Source: Crocinitomicaceae bacterium (GTDB taxonomy: Bacteria > Bacteroidota > Bacteroidia > Flavobacteriales_G > Salibacteraceae). From it: a stretch of DNA of 64,000 bases. The notes beneath the pieces are model-generated. The model did no database searches. It saw only the letters and a list, made by a program, of their open reading frames with translations, and had not been told where the DNA came from. The DNA lies in contig PAME01000002.1 in the NCBI GenBank assembly GCA_002707155.1, positions 62,001-126,000 of the forward strand, written 5' to 3'. Positions 54,604-62,990 of the stretch are shown here, one piece after another. The number at the start of each line of letters is the position of its first letter. Within the stretch, counting starts at the first letter, position 1. Made by a program: the position numbers and the translations under genes.

Positions 54604-54629
54604 CTGCGATTTTCTGCGAAATCAGCGGG
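54602..54629. repeat. CTGCG repeat, right end of the GxxExxY element
   Basis: ATCTGCGATTTTCTGCG followed by AAATCAGCGGG; reverse complement CCCGCTGATTTCGCAG..., matching the left end at 54150 and the other copies. The GxxExxY start codon is formed by the last GCAGATG of this repeat. The sufS stop lies only 3 bp further. Confidence 0.7.
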
Positions 54630-54632
54630 CAA

Positions 54633-55862
54633 CTAATTGAACATTTTTTTGACTCTTAATAATCCTTCATACAAAGCATCAATCTCTTCTTTGGTGTTGT
54701 AAAAAGCGAATGATGCTCTTACAGTTCCTGGAATACCAAACTTGGTCATAATTGGCTCTGTACAATGGTGACCCGTTCTTACCGCTATTCCTAATTTATC
54801 TAAAATAGTTCCTGTGTCGTATGGATGAATTCCATTCAATAAAAATGAAATTACGGAAGCCTTATGCTTTGAGGTTCCATAAATGGTAAGACCCTCAATT
54901 TGACTCAGCTTTTCCGTTCCATATTCAAGCAGCTCTTGCTCATAATCGGCAATAGCATCAAAACCAATTTGGTTTGCGTAATCAATTGCAGATTTTAACC
55001 CTAAAACACCGGCAATATTTGGTGTACCTGCTTCGAACTTAAATGGCAATTCGTTGTAAGTAGTTTTCTCAAAAGACACCGACTTAATCATGTCTCCACC
55101 ACCTTGATAAGGACGTAGTTTATTCAACCATTCTTCTTTTCCATACAAAACACCAATGCCTGTAGGGCCGAACAACTTATGTCCAGAAAATGCATAAAAC
55201 TCACAATCTAAGCGCTGGACATCAACTGCCATGTGAGGTACCGCTTGAGCACCATCTAATAAAACAGGAATTCCTTTTGAGTGCGCGGCTGCTATAACTT
55301 CTTGAACAGGATTTATTGTTCCTAAAGCATTAGAAATATGATTTACCGCAACCAATTTTGTCCGATCAGAAAGTAGGCTATGAAAAGTCTCCATTTCCCA
55401 TTCACCTGAATTAGTAATAGGAATAACCTTGAGTATTGCACCAGATTGTTCACATGCCATTTGCCAAGGCACAATATTGGAATGATGTTCTAATTCAGAT
55501 ACAATGACCTCATCTCCTGCAGTTAAAAAATCTCTAGAAAATCCGTTTGCTACCAAATTGATTCCGTCCGTAGTCCCTTTCGTAAAAATGATCTCATGAT
55601 CGTAAGACGCGTTAAGGTGGCTTTGCACTGTTTTTCTTGCTAACTCATATTCCTCGGTAGCAGCAGCCGATAGTGAATGAACTCCTCTATGAATATTGGA
55701 GTGCTCATTGGAGTAATAATCAGCAACTCTATCAATTACCACTTTTGGCTTTTGAGTAGAAGCTGCATTGTCAAAATAAACCAAAGGTTTGCCGTTCACT
55801 TCTTGGTGAAGCACAGGAAAGTCCTTTCTTATTTGCTCTATGTTCAACTCTGTTTTTACCAC
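54633..55862 (-). CDS. sufS: cysteine desulfurase SufS
   Basis: A 409-residue PLP enzyme that removes sulfur from cysteine as a persulfide. PLP Lys is in AFSGHKLFGPTGIGVLYG (~224), and the active Cys in RTGHHCTEPIM (~368), in the group II loop. Starts with IRKDFPVLHQEVNGKPLVYFDNAAS. Full length. It begins 2 bp after the sufD stop. Confidence 0.96.
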   Translation of the reverse strand: MVKTELNIEQIRKDFPVLHQEVNGKPLVYFDNAASTQKPKVVIDRVADYYSNEHSNIHRGVHSLSAAATEEYELARKTVQSHLNASYDHEIIFTKGTTDGINLVANGFSRDFLTAGDEVIVSELEHHSNIVPWQMACEQSGAILKVIPITNSGEWEMETFHSLLSDRTKLVAVNHISNALGTINPVQEVIAAAHSKGIPVLLDGAQAVPHMAVDVQRLDCEFYAFSGHKLFGPTGIGVLYGKEEWLNKLRPYQGGGDMIKSVSFEKTTYNELPFKFEAGTPNIAGVLGLKSAIDYANQIGFDAIADYEQELLEYGTEKLSQIEGLTIYGTSKHKASVISFLLNGIHPYDTGTILDKLGIAVRTGHHCTEPIMTKFGIPGTVRASFAFYNTKEEIDALYEGLLRVKKMFN

Positions 55863-55864
55863 TG

Positions 55865-57088
55865 TTAAACCTTAAATTTTTCGTCGATTAAGTCCTCAAT
55901 GTGCGTTCTAAAGGACTCTAATTTTATTTCTTCTAAAACCTCGAAAACAAATGCTCTGATCATCATTTTCTTTGCGCTAATTTCACTTACACCTCTAGTT
56001 CGTAAATAAAAAACGGCTTCTTCATCCAATTGCCCAGTAGTTGAACCGTGCGAGCATAAAACGTCATCTGCGTATATCTCTAATTCTGGTTTTGAGTTGA
56101 TGGTTGCATCGTCGCTCAACAAAATATTTTGATTGCTTTGAAAAGCATTAATCTTTTGAGCGTCAGGCTGAACCATTACTTTTCCGTTAAAAACCGCAGT
56201 TGCTTTATCGTCGATAATGCCTTTGTAGTTTTCGCTAGAATTACAATTCGGAGCAATGTGATCAACATAAGTATGATTGTCAAAATGCTCTGAACCAGAA
56301 GCTAAATAAACTCCATTTAATTTGGTTTCGCAATTCTCTCCTTCAACAGCAATATTCAAATTGTTTCTCAGGATTTTACCTTCCAAACAAATGGTATGAA
56401 TTGCAAATCGACTATCTCTTTTTTGCTGAACCGCAGTTGTATTCACCAAGAAATTTTCATCTCCACCTTGTTGCAACTGATGAATGTTCAATTCGGCATT
56501 TTGCGCAACTTTCATTTCAGAAACTACGTTCCAGAAATTACCGGTATTTCCATGGTTTTGAAAATTCAAAATGAATTGTGCTGAGGCATTTTTAGCCACT
56601 TTAATTTCAACTCTGGGTTGAGCTTGTAAGTTACTTGCACTATTTGCAAAATTCAACTGTAGCGCTTTTTCCATAACTACTCCAGAATCAACCGTAATCT
56701 TGATGCCGGGTGTAAAATATGCAGTATTTAATGCCGCAAAAAACTCATGCTGATACTCGATTAAAGAAGTATTAACCTGCTCAAGTGGAGTAATAGAAAC
56801 TCCCTCTGGTAACTCCCCAATCAACTCTCTAAAAAAACCATTGATACAGTTTAAATGAGCTGCGTCTTCATTAATAGATTCAATAGCAATATCCTCAGTT
56901 GATTCTTCTAAAGAAAACCTACTGTTTTGGATTTTTGTCAATCGTGTGTATTTCCAATACTCGTCTCGAGTAGAGGGAAAATCAAGATTGTGCAATGCTT
57001 TTTGGGCAGCAATACTTTCTCCCGATAGGCCTTCTGAAACTCTGAATTGCTCTAAAAACAATTCTTTTTTGTCAATTACAGCTTCCAT
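55865..57088 (-). CDS. sufD: Fe-S cluster assembly protein SufD
   Basis: The ~407-residue scaffold partner of SufB in the SufBC2D complex. A central beta-helix is evident (NAELNIHQLQQGGDENFLVN, then YVDHIAPNCNSSENYKGIID with conserved His), and the end has DDVLCSHGSTTGQLDEEAVFYLRTRG. The start at 57088 overlaps the sufC stop by one base (TAATG on the minus strand), the usual coupling. An in-frame ATG at 57112 would lie inside sufC. Confidence 0.94.
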   Translation of the reverse strand: MEAVIDKKELFLEQFRVSEGLSGESIAAQKALHNLDFPSTRDEYWKYTRLTKIQNSRFSLEESTEDIAIESINEDAAHLNCINGFFRELIGELPEGVSITPLEQVNTSLIEYQHEFFAALNTAYFTPGIKITVDSGVVMEKALQLNFANSASNLQAQPRVEIKVAKNASAQFILNFQNHGNTGNFWNVVSEMKVAQNAELNIHQLQQGGDENFLVNTTAVQQKRDSRFAIHTICLEGKILRNNLNIAVEGENCETKLNGVYLASGSEHFDNHTYVDHIAPNCNSSENYKGIIDDKATAVFNGKVMVQPDAQKINAFQSNQNILLSDDATINSKPELEIYADDVLCSHGSTTGQLDEEAVFYLRTRGVSEISAKKMMIRAFVFEVLEEIKLESFRTHIEDLIDEKFKV

Positions 57089-57837
57089 TAAACCAATTCT
57101 TTTGTCAACCAATCGTAACCTTTTTCTTCCAGTTCTAGTGCCAATTCTTTTCCTCCAGTTTTCACAATTTGGCCTTGATACAATACATGCACAAAATCAG
57201 GAACTATATAATCTAACAAGCGCTGGTAGTGTGTAATTACCACTGTTGCATTTTCTTTAGTTTTCAAACGATTAACCCCGTTTGCAACAATCCGCAATGC
57301 ATCGATATCTAATCCTGAATCGGTTTCATCTAGAATTCCCAACTTAGGCTCCAGCATTGCCATTTGGAAAATCTCGTTTCTTTTCTTTTCTCCACCAGAG
57401 AATCCTTCGTTAACCGAACGACTAGCCAAATTGTCTTTCAATTCAACCAATTCTTTTTTCTCTTTTACTCTTTTCAAGAATTCTTTAGCAGCCATTTTCT
57501 CTTCGCCTTTATAAGCTCTGATTTCATTGATTGCCGTTTTCAAGAAATTGATATTGCTTACTCCTGGAATTTCAACTGGATATTGAAAAGCTAAGAATAA
57601 CCCTTCTGCAGCTCGTTCTTCTGGAGCTAAATCCAACATGTCTTTTCCGTCAAAATCTACTGTTCCACTATCGACAATATAGTCTTCTCTACCTGCTAAT
57701 ACTGAAGCTAGAGTACTTTTTCCAGAACCATTTGGCCCCATGATAGCATGCACTTCACCAGCTTTTACTTCTAAGTTTAAGCCTCTCAGGATTTCTTTTC
57801 CTTCTACACTTGCTTTAAGGTCTTTTATTGATAACAT
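57088..57837 (-). CDS. sufC: Fe-S cluster assembly ATPase SufC
   Basis: A 249-residue ABC-type ATPase powering the SufBCD scaffold. Walker A GPNGSGKST (~35), signature SGGEKKRNEIFQMAML (~148), Walker B LGILDETDSGLD (~170) and an H-loop in VVITHYQRLLDYI. No membrane domain. A CTGCG repeat lies 15 bp before its ATG. Confidence 0.97.
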   Translation of the reverse strand: MLSIKDLKASVEGKEILRGLNLEVKAGEVHAIMGPNGSGKSTLASVLAGREDYIVDSGTVDFDGKDMLDLAPEERAAEGLFLAFQYPVEIPGVSNINFLKTAINEIRAYKGEEKMAAKEFLKRVKEKKELVELKDNLASRSVNEGFSGGEKKRNEIFQMAMLEPKLGILDETDSGLDIDALRIVANGVNRLKTKENATVVITHYQRLLDYIVPDFVHVLYQGQIVKTGGKELALELEEKGYDWLTKELV

Positions 57838-57852
57838 AGCTTTTATTTATCT

Positions 57853-57896
57853 CCCGCAGGTTTCGCTGATTTCGCAGATTCAACCCGCAGATTTTT
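57853..57896. repeat. CTGCG repeat, single end, between sufC and the KOW-like gene
   Basis: CCCGCAGGTTTCGCTGATTT, then CGCAGATTCAACCCGCAGATTTTT: the same ~11-bp units as the other copies. No mirror half is present here, so it is a solo end. Its CCCGC end faces the sufC start codon. Confidence 0.7.
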
Positions 57897-57911
57897 ATTT
57901 TTCACAGTAAA

Positions 57912-58439
57912 CTATTTACTTGAGAATTGATCGTCTTTGTTTTTAAATAAAATATTGAAGGTGGTAAGGCTGCCATAACTCCGTGTTATATACTGCTGCA
58001 TGTGCACCTTGTCTTCGTCCGATAACTTATCGTGACTGTTTAAATTTTGTTCTAGTACTCTTAATCTATCGCGCACCATCACTATTTTGTGAAAGAATTG
58101 CTCGATAGGAATTTCTTTTGATTGCAAATCAGGATTTCCAGGATTAAGCACCATAGTTCCACCTTCCCACTTTTCGCCCAATTCAACGATTTCACTTATG
58201 CCATTGAATTCTTCTAAAACGTTCTTCAGCAATCCAACGATTTCATCTACCGATTTTCCATCAGCAGTCGGAGCTTCTACATCCCCTTCTTCAAGAATCT
58301 CGAATTCCTCGGTCAATCTTGAGAAATCCATTTTTCCAGAACGTTCGAATATCACAGTAAAACCAGTAATACCACTAGCAGTAATTACTCCTTCTCCGTA
58401 GCGTTCGTGATCGACTTTTGTTCCTGTTTTAATATCCAT
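57912..58439 (-). CDS. KOW/UvrD-C-like small protein inside the suf operon
   Basis: A 175-residue protein. The first ~50 residues (TKVDHERYGEGVITASGITG, then FTVIFERSGKMDFSRLTEEFE) have the SH3/KOW-like pattern seen at the C-terminus of UvrD/PcrA helicases. The remaining ~125 are helical (SVDEIVGLLKNVLEEFNGISE, shown in part), with HMQQYITRSYGSLTTFN near the end. I have no named family. Placed between sufB and sufC, the core of the scaffold, it may assist that complex; this is inference from position. Confidence 0.75.
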   Translation of the reverse strand: MDIKTGTKVDHERYGEGVITASGITGFTVIFERSGKMDFSRLTEEFEILEEGDVEAPTADGKSVDEIVGLLKNVLEEFNGISEIVELGEKWEGGTMVLNPGNPDLQSKEIPIEQFFHKIVMVRDRLRVLEQNLNSHDKLSDEDKVHMQQYITRSYGSLTTFNILFKNKDDQFSSK

Positions 58440-58447
58440 AATACTTT

Positions 58448-58491
58448 CCCGCAGATTCCGCTGATTGTGCAGATAAAACCGCAGATTTTTT
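58448..58491. repeat. CTGCG repeat, single end, between sufB and the KOW-like gene
   Basis: CCCGCAGATTCCGCTGATTG, then TGCAGATAAAACCGCAGATTTTTTTC. This is the cleanest copy for reading the ~11-bp unit. Its CCCGC end lies 8 bp before the ATG of the KOW-like gene (58439). Confidence 0.7.
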
Positions 58492-58510
58492 TCTTTTCCT
58501 CTTAAACTTC

Positions 58511-58556
58511 TAATTCAACATTCAAAACTTATAATTCATCATTCGAGCGCAGCGAG
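58511..58556. repeat. A/T-rich ATTCA-unit repeat ending in a CGAGCGCAGCGAG motif
   Basis: AATTCAACATTCAAAAC, then ATAATTCATCATTCGAGCG and CAGCGAG: short units of ATTCA-type spaced ~8-11 bp, then an imperfect CGAGCGCAGCGAG block. It lies next to the sufB stop codon and differs in sequence from the CTGCG family. Confidence 0.45.
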
Positions 58557-58557
58557 T

Positions 58558-60015
58558 CTATCCTACAGAACCCTCTAAAGAGATATCCAATAATTTTTGA
58601 GCTTCCACTGCAAATTCCATTGGTAATTGATTCAAAACATCCTTACAATAACCGTTTACAATTAAACCAATTGCTTTCTCAGTATCGATTCCACGTTGGT
58701 TGCAGTAAAAGATTTGGTCTTCACCAATCTTAGAAGTGGTAGCCTCATGCTCCACTTTTGATGATTTATTTGAAGTTTCTATGTAAGGAAAAGTATGTGC
58801 ACCGCAAGTATCTCCCAAAAGCAATGAATCACATTGTGAGAAGTTACGCGCATTGGTTGCGCTCTTATTTATCTTCACCAACCCACGATAAGAGTTGTTA
58901 CTTTTTCCTGCAGAAATTCCTTTTGAGATGATCGTCGACTTGGTGTTTCTACCAATGTGAACCATCTTCGTTCCTGTATCGGCTTGCTGGTAATTATTGG
59001 TTACTGCAACACTATAAAACTCTCCTACAGAATAATCACCTTTCAATACACAACTTGGATATTTCCAAGTAACTGCTGAACCTGTTTCAACTTGAGTCCA
59101 AGAAATCTTTGAATGATCACCTTCGCAAAGCCCACGCTTGGTAACGAAGTTAAAAACACCTCCTATACCTTCAGCATTTCCTGGGTACCAGTTCTGAACG
59201 GTAGAATATTTAACCTCAGCACCTTTGTGCGCTACAATTTCTACAACTGCAGCGTGCAACTGATTCTCATCGCGCATTGGAGCTGTACAACCTTCTAGGT
59301 AACTTACGTAACTATCTTCATCGGCTATGATCAACGTTCTTTCGAACTGACCCGTATTTGCTTCGTTAATTCTGAAATAGGTAGACAATTCCATTGGGCA
59401 TCTGATGCCTTTAGGAATGTAACAAAACGAACCATCTGTAAATACAGCAGAATTCAAAGCAGCATAGTAGTTATCGTTTATTGGAACTACAGAGGCCATG
59501 TACTGTTGCACCAAATCGGGATGATTCTTAACTGCCTCAGAAAATGAGCAGAAAATAATTCCCTTTTCAGCCAATGTTTCTTTAAATGTTGTTGCTACAG
59601 AAACTGAGTCCATAACAATATCAACAGCTACGTTAGTCAGACGCTTTTGCTCATCGATCGATATTCCTAGTTTTTTGAAAGTATCCAACAATTCTGGATC
59701 AACCTCATCTAAGCTATCTAACTTCTTCTTTGGCTTTGGAACTGCATAAAAAATAAGCTCTTGTAAATTCGGTTTAGGGTATTCAACATGGGCCCAATCT
59801 GGCTCTTCTAAAGAGAAAAACTTTTCAAGTGCTTTTAATCGAAAATCGAGCAGCCACTTAGGCTCGTTTTTCTTTGCCGAAATAAATCGAATGATATCTG
59901 CATTCAATCCTTTTGGGGCATTGTCAGACTCAATATTGGTGGTAAATCCATATTTGTATTCTGACTTTATGTGTTCGTCAAGCGCTACGTCTTGTTGTGC
60001 TAATTTATCTGCCAT
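58558..60015 (-). CDS. sufB: Fe-S cluster assembly protein SufB
   Basis: The 485-residue main scaffold of SUF. It shows [20 protein letters not shown] (~195), [19 protein letters not shown] (~240), and near the end [20 protein letters not shown] with the conserved cysteine, followed by [20 protein letters not shown] (~420). Full length. It is preceded by the sufA-like gene 146 bp upstream and followed, after two repeats, by the KOW-like gene. Confidence 0.97.
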   Translation of the reverse strand: MADKLAQQDVALDEHIKSEYKYGFTTNIESDNAPKGLNADIIRFISAKKNEPKWLLDFRLKALEKFFSLEEPDWAHVEYPKPNLQELIFYAVPKPKKKLDSLDEVDPELLDTFKKLGISIDEQKRLTNVAVDIVMDSVSVATTFKETLAEKGIIFCSFSEAVKNHPDLVQQYMASVVPINDNYYAALNSAVFTDGSFCYIPKGIRCPMELSTYFRINEANTGQFERTLIIADEDSYVSYLEGCTAPMRDENQLHAAVVEIVAHKGAEVKYSTVQNWYPGNAEGIGGVFNFVTKRGLCEGDHSKISWTQVETGSAVTWKYPSCVLKGDYSVGEFYSVAVTNNYQQADTGTKMVHIGRNTKSTIISKGISAGKSNNSYRGLVKINKSATNARNFSQCDSLLLGDTCGAHTFPYIETSNKSSKVEHEATTSKIGEDQIFYCNQRGIDTEKAIGLIVNGYCKDVLNQLPMEFAVEAQKLLDISLEGSVG

Positions 60016-60046
60016 TTAGTAACGGTTTAAAATTGAATAAAATGAA

Positions 60047-60098
60047 CCCCTTCCGCCTGCGGCACCTTCCCCGTTGGGAAGGACAAAACGAATGAGCC
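60047..60098. repeat. hairpin repeat CCTTCCC/GGGAAGG between the sufA-like gene and sufB
   Basis: CCTTCCC (60065-60071) and GGGAAGG (60076-60082) form a 7-bp stem with loop CGTT. Ahead of it is CCCCTTCCGCCTGCGG and behind it GAGCCCC. A G/C-rich REP-like palindrome in an otherwise A/T-rich gap; no T-run follows on either strand. Confidence 0.5.
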
Positions 60099-60161
60099 CC
60101 GTAATTGCGAGATGAGTTTTTTTAATGAGTATAACGCCGAAATCGAACATTTAAACAAATA

Positions 60162-60488
60162 TTAAATTGAGAAACTTTCACCACAACCACAAGTACGCGA
60201 AGCGTTAGGATTGTTAAAAGCAAAACCTTTACCGTTAAGACCACCGCTGTATTCCAAAACAGTTCCTGCTAAATACAAGAAACTCTTTTTGCTTACCGCT
60301 ATCTTAATGCCTTGATCTTCAAAGATTTTATCGTCTTCTTTAGATTCGGTTTCAAAATCCATTTGGTAGGTGAGGCCACTGCAACCGCCACCTTCAACAC
60401 CAACACGAATTACGGCATTTTGAGGAATCTTATCTTCTGCCATAAGGCGGAGGACTTCTTCTTTTGCTTCTGCTGATACTTTTATCAT
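60162..60488 (-). CDS. HesB/IscA/SufA-type Fe-S carrier
   Basis: A 108-residue A-type carrier that receives clusters from SufBCD and hands them to apo-proteins. The three cluster cysteines are in GGGCSGLTY (~36) and RTCGCGESF (~101, 103). ATG 60488 (MIKVSAEAKEEVL) is chosen; an in-frame ATG at 60533 would add 15 unmatched residues. It is probably the first gene of the suf operon. SufA, IscA and ErpA cannot be told apart by these residues, but the context favours SufA. Confidence 0.92.
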   Translation of the reverse strand: MIKVSAEAKEEVLRLMAEDKIPQNAVIRVGVEGGGCSGLTYQMDFETESKEDDKIFEDQGIKIAVSKKSFLYLAGTVLEYSGGLNGKGFAFNNPNASRTCGCGESFSI

Positions 60489-60676
60489 AGTTATAAAACA
60501 ATTAGGCAAACTCCTTAGTTCGCATGATTGCAAAGTTATTTAGATTAGTTCTAAATAAAAAGAAAATAGGTTAATAATATACCTACTATTAGTTAGGAAC
60601 TAAATCATCTAAAAATAAAATCCCAACTATTGATTTTGGCTCAGGTCGTTTATATGTAACCTAAAAATATATAACT

Positions 60677-61774
60677 ATGAAGTCGATAAGAAAAATTACC
60701 CTGAGCCTATTAGTATTAATGTCCATCACAGTTCTTTCCTGTAAAAAAGAGGGCTGTACTGATTCAACAGCAACTAATTACAATTCGAAAGCAAAAAAAG
60801 ATAACGGCACTTGTTTGTATCCGACGAAAACTGATCCTGATGATCCTATAGACCCTGTTGATCCTACCGACCCAATTAATCCAAAAGACTCAACCGATAA
60901 GGAAAACGTCATAACAGAGACTTTTGCATCTCTTGATGCTTTTAGAAAAGCTAACGCAATACCATTCGAGACGTTTAGCTTCGATGCATCTGTAGGTGGA
61001 AATTTTAATACTACAAAAGGTATGATAATAAAAGTTTCTCCAAATTCACTTGTCGACTACTCAGGAAATGCAGCTGTTGGAAACATTGTAGTACGTATAA
61101 AAGAAATTTACAGCAAATGGGATATTATTACTTCTGAAGTATATACGGAATCGTATGGAATTCCTTTAGAATCAGGTGGCGAGTTTTTTATAGATGCCAA
61201 AGCCAATGGAGCTCCTTTAAAAGTGGCGCCAGGTAAATCCTTAGCGATTTCAATGCCTGCACAATCTACAACGGCAGGAATGCAACTTCTTACTGGTGGA
61301 CAAAGTGCAGATACCACCGCAAGATGGACACCTGTAGATTCAACGGATACCACTTCTCGTTTTAATTACCCACCACCTTCACCCCCATCGCTTTATGAAA
61401 TAAAACTTGGGATTTTAGGCTGGATAAACATTGATCGATACTTACATAATGGCCAAACTGTTACCTGTGAGTTTGAGGTTACAAATCTTCCTAAACTAGA
61501 TCCAAGAAATACAAGATTTGTTGGAATAGTGAAAGGTGTTCATTCTGTTTACCAAGGAGGAGCTCAGTACTCAGAAGCAGGAGGAAAAGCTAGAATAACT
61601 GCCAACAGAATAATACCATCGCTGCCCTCATTGCATTTGGTTTATACTATTTCAGATAGTAAACTGTATTTTGTTTTGTTAGAAGATGCACCAAATCCAA
61701 ATGCATTAAATTCTATATTTATGAAACAGATTACTAGCTCAGATTTAAATGAAATAATCAATGATCTAAAATAA
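60677..61774 (+). CDS. predicted lipoprotein with one cysteine repeat and a DP-rich linker
   Basis: A 365-residue protein with lipobox LSC (Cys ~22) directly followed by GCTDSTATNY...DNGTC, a single copy of the repeat that appears twice in the protein at 3111. Then comes a linker of D-P steps (DPDDPIDPVDPTDPINP) that should be extended and acidic. The folded remainder (~80-365) has strands such as GGNFNTTKGMIIKVSPNSLVDY; I do not recognise it firmly. Likely a surface lipoprotein. Confidence 0.72.
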   Translation: MKSIRKITLSLLVLMSITVLSCKKEGCTDSTATNYNSKAKKDNGTCLYPTKTDPDDPIDPVDPTDPINPKDSTDKENVITETFASLDAFRKANAIPFETFSFDASVGGNFNTTKGMIIKVSPNSLVDYSGNAAVGNIVVRIKEIYSKWDIITSEVYTESYGIPLESGGEFFIDAKANGAPLKVAPGKSLAISMPAQSTTAGMQLLTGGQSADTTARWTPVDSTDTTSRFNYPPPSPPSLYEIKLGILGWINIDRYLHNGQTVTCEFEVTNLPKLDPRNTRFVGIVKGVHSVYQGGAQYSEAGGKARITANRIIPSLPSLHLVYTISDSKLYFVLLEDAPNPNALNSIFMKQITSSDLNEIINDLK

Positions 61775-62008
61775 GTTGAAGAGTTAATTCAAAATTTTCA
61801 ATAATTTTTAAAAGGGCGAAATGACGACAGAATTTAAGGTTGTCTTTTCTCTCTTTTTTTTAGCGTTCAAGAAATGTGTGAAAAGCGGTATAACAAAGCG
61901 CTAACAATAAAGTAGATCAGCTTGAGACGTGGGTTCTTAATTTTCAACCTATACTCCTTTTTAGAGCAGTTCTTGAAAAAGCGAATCTTTAAAACGAGCT
62001 AAGCTTAT

Positions 62009-62422
62009 TTAATGCGGCAATCTATTTTTGACTAAGCCGTATGTAAACGTCCCAATAGTTGCTCCAATTATGGCTAAAATCATTATGGAATAACCCGCAC
62101 CCGTTAATGCAAACAATGGAGCTGGACAAGCACCCGTAAGCGCCCAGCCCAACCCAAAACAAATTCCTCCAACAAGGTTTCCAACTTTCTTAAGTGGCTT
62201 TGGTTTCAAAACTATTGGCTCTCCATCGATCGACTTTAGGTTGAATTTTTTAATGATTTGTATGGAAATAGCACCCACAACAATGGCACTACCAATTACA
62301 CCATACATGTGAAAAGAATCGAACAAAAACATTTCTTGAATACGGAACCAAGAAACAACCTCAGCTTTTATCAAAAGAATCCCGAAGCTAATACCGAGTA
62401 ATAAAAATTTTGCGTACTTCAT
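62009..62422 (-). CDS. YeeE/YedE family membrane protein, second half (DUF6691)
   Basis: A 137-residue inner-membrane protein with four helices and the conserved Cys in LTGACPAPLFALTGAG (~98). With its upstream partner it matches the split YedE pair found in many Bacteroidota, where two short proteins together correspond to one YeeE thiosulfate/sulfur importer. The pair is separated by 4 bp. Confidence 0.88.
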   Translation of the reverse strand: MKYAKFLLLGISFGILLIKAEVVSWFRIQEMFLFDSFHMYGVIGSAIVVGAISIQIIKKFNLKSIDGEPIVLKPKPLKKVGNLVGGICFGLGWALTGACPAPLFALTGAGYSIMILAIIGATIGTFTYGLVKNRLPH

Positions 62423-62426
62423 TTTT

Positions 62427-62990
62427 CTATAGTGATAAAATGGTTGGGAGCATAAAATAGGTCATAAACAAACCTCCAATAAAAAATCCAATGACAGCAA
62501 TGAGCGAAGCCAACTGAAACAAAGACAGCCCCATTATAGCATGGCCTGATGTGCAGCCTCCTGCATAACGAGCACCAAACCCCACAAAAAAGCCACCCAC
62601 GATGGCAATTATAAATAAGCGAAGCGTAAAAACATCATCCCAGTTAAAAACCTCTTGAGGCAATAGCGAGCTTAAATCTGTTATTCCCATACTAGACAGG
62701 CGCTCGACTGTCGCTTCACCCAATACAATCGGACTTCCATCAGTCATAAAGTTTCCTGCTACGATTCCTCCCATGAGTATTCCTGCTAGAAAAACTAGGT
62801 TCCAAATGTCGTTTTTCCAGTCATTTTTTCGATACAAGTCTACATGTAAAGGAACGCACATTGAACACATTGATCGCAATGTTGAAGACACGCCAAAAGA
62901 TTTGTTTCCAATGTATAACATGGCTGGAACCATCAAACCAATAAGAGGGCCTGAAACGTACCAAGGCCATGAAGAAAATATAAAATCCAT
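62427..62990 (-). CDS. YeeE/YedE family sulfur-compound transporter, first half
   Basis: A 187-residue inner-membrane protein with five or so helices. The YeeE signature is GARYAGGCTSGHAIMGLSLF (~142-161), with the Cys that handles thiosulfate-type substrates in this family, and a second Cys pair in SMCSMCVPLH (~40). The substrate is probably thiosulfate or another sulfane-sulfur donor (family knowledge). It lies between the SUF operon and feoAB. Confidence 0.88.
   Translation of the reverse strand: MDFIFSSWPWYVSGPLIGLMVPAMLYIGNKSFGVSSTLRSMCSMCVPLHVDLYRKNDWKNDIWNLVFLAGILMGGIVAGNFMTDGSPIVLGEATVERLSSMGITDLSSLLPQEVFNWDDVFTLRLFIIAIVGGFFVGFGARYAGGCTSGHAIMGLSLFQLASLIAVIGFFIGGLFMTYFMLPTILSL

Noticed and set aside
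53310-58491. CRISPR array made of the CTGCG repeats
   Set aside because: Units are ~11 bp, degenerate, without regular unique spacers, and the copies are split among operon gaps. No cas genes.
61775-62008. Regulatory RNA between the 60677 lipoprotein and the YedE pair
   Set aside because: A/T-rich with no strong palindrome, promoter or T-run; I see nothing to support it.
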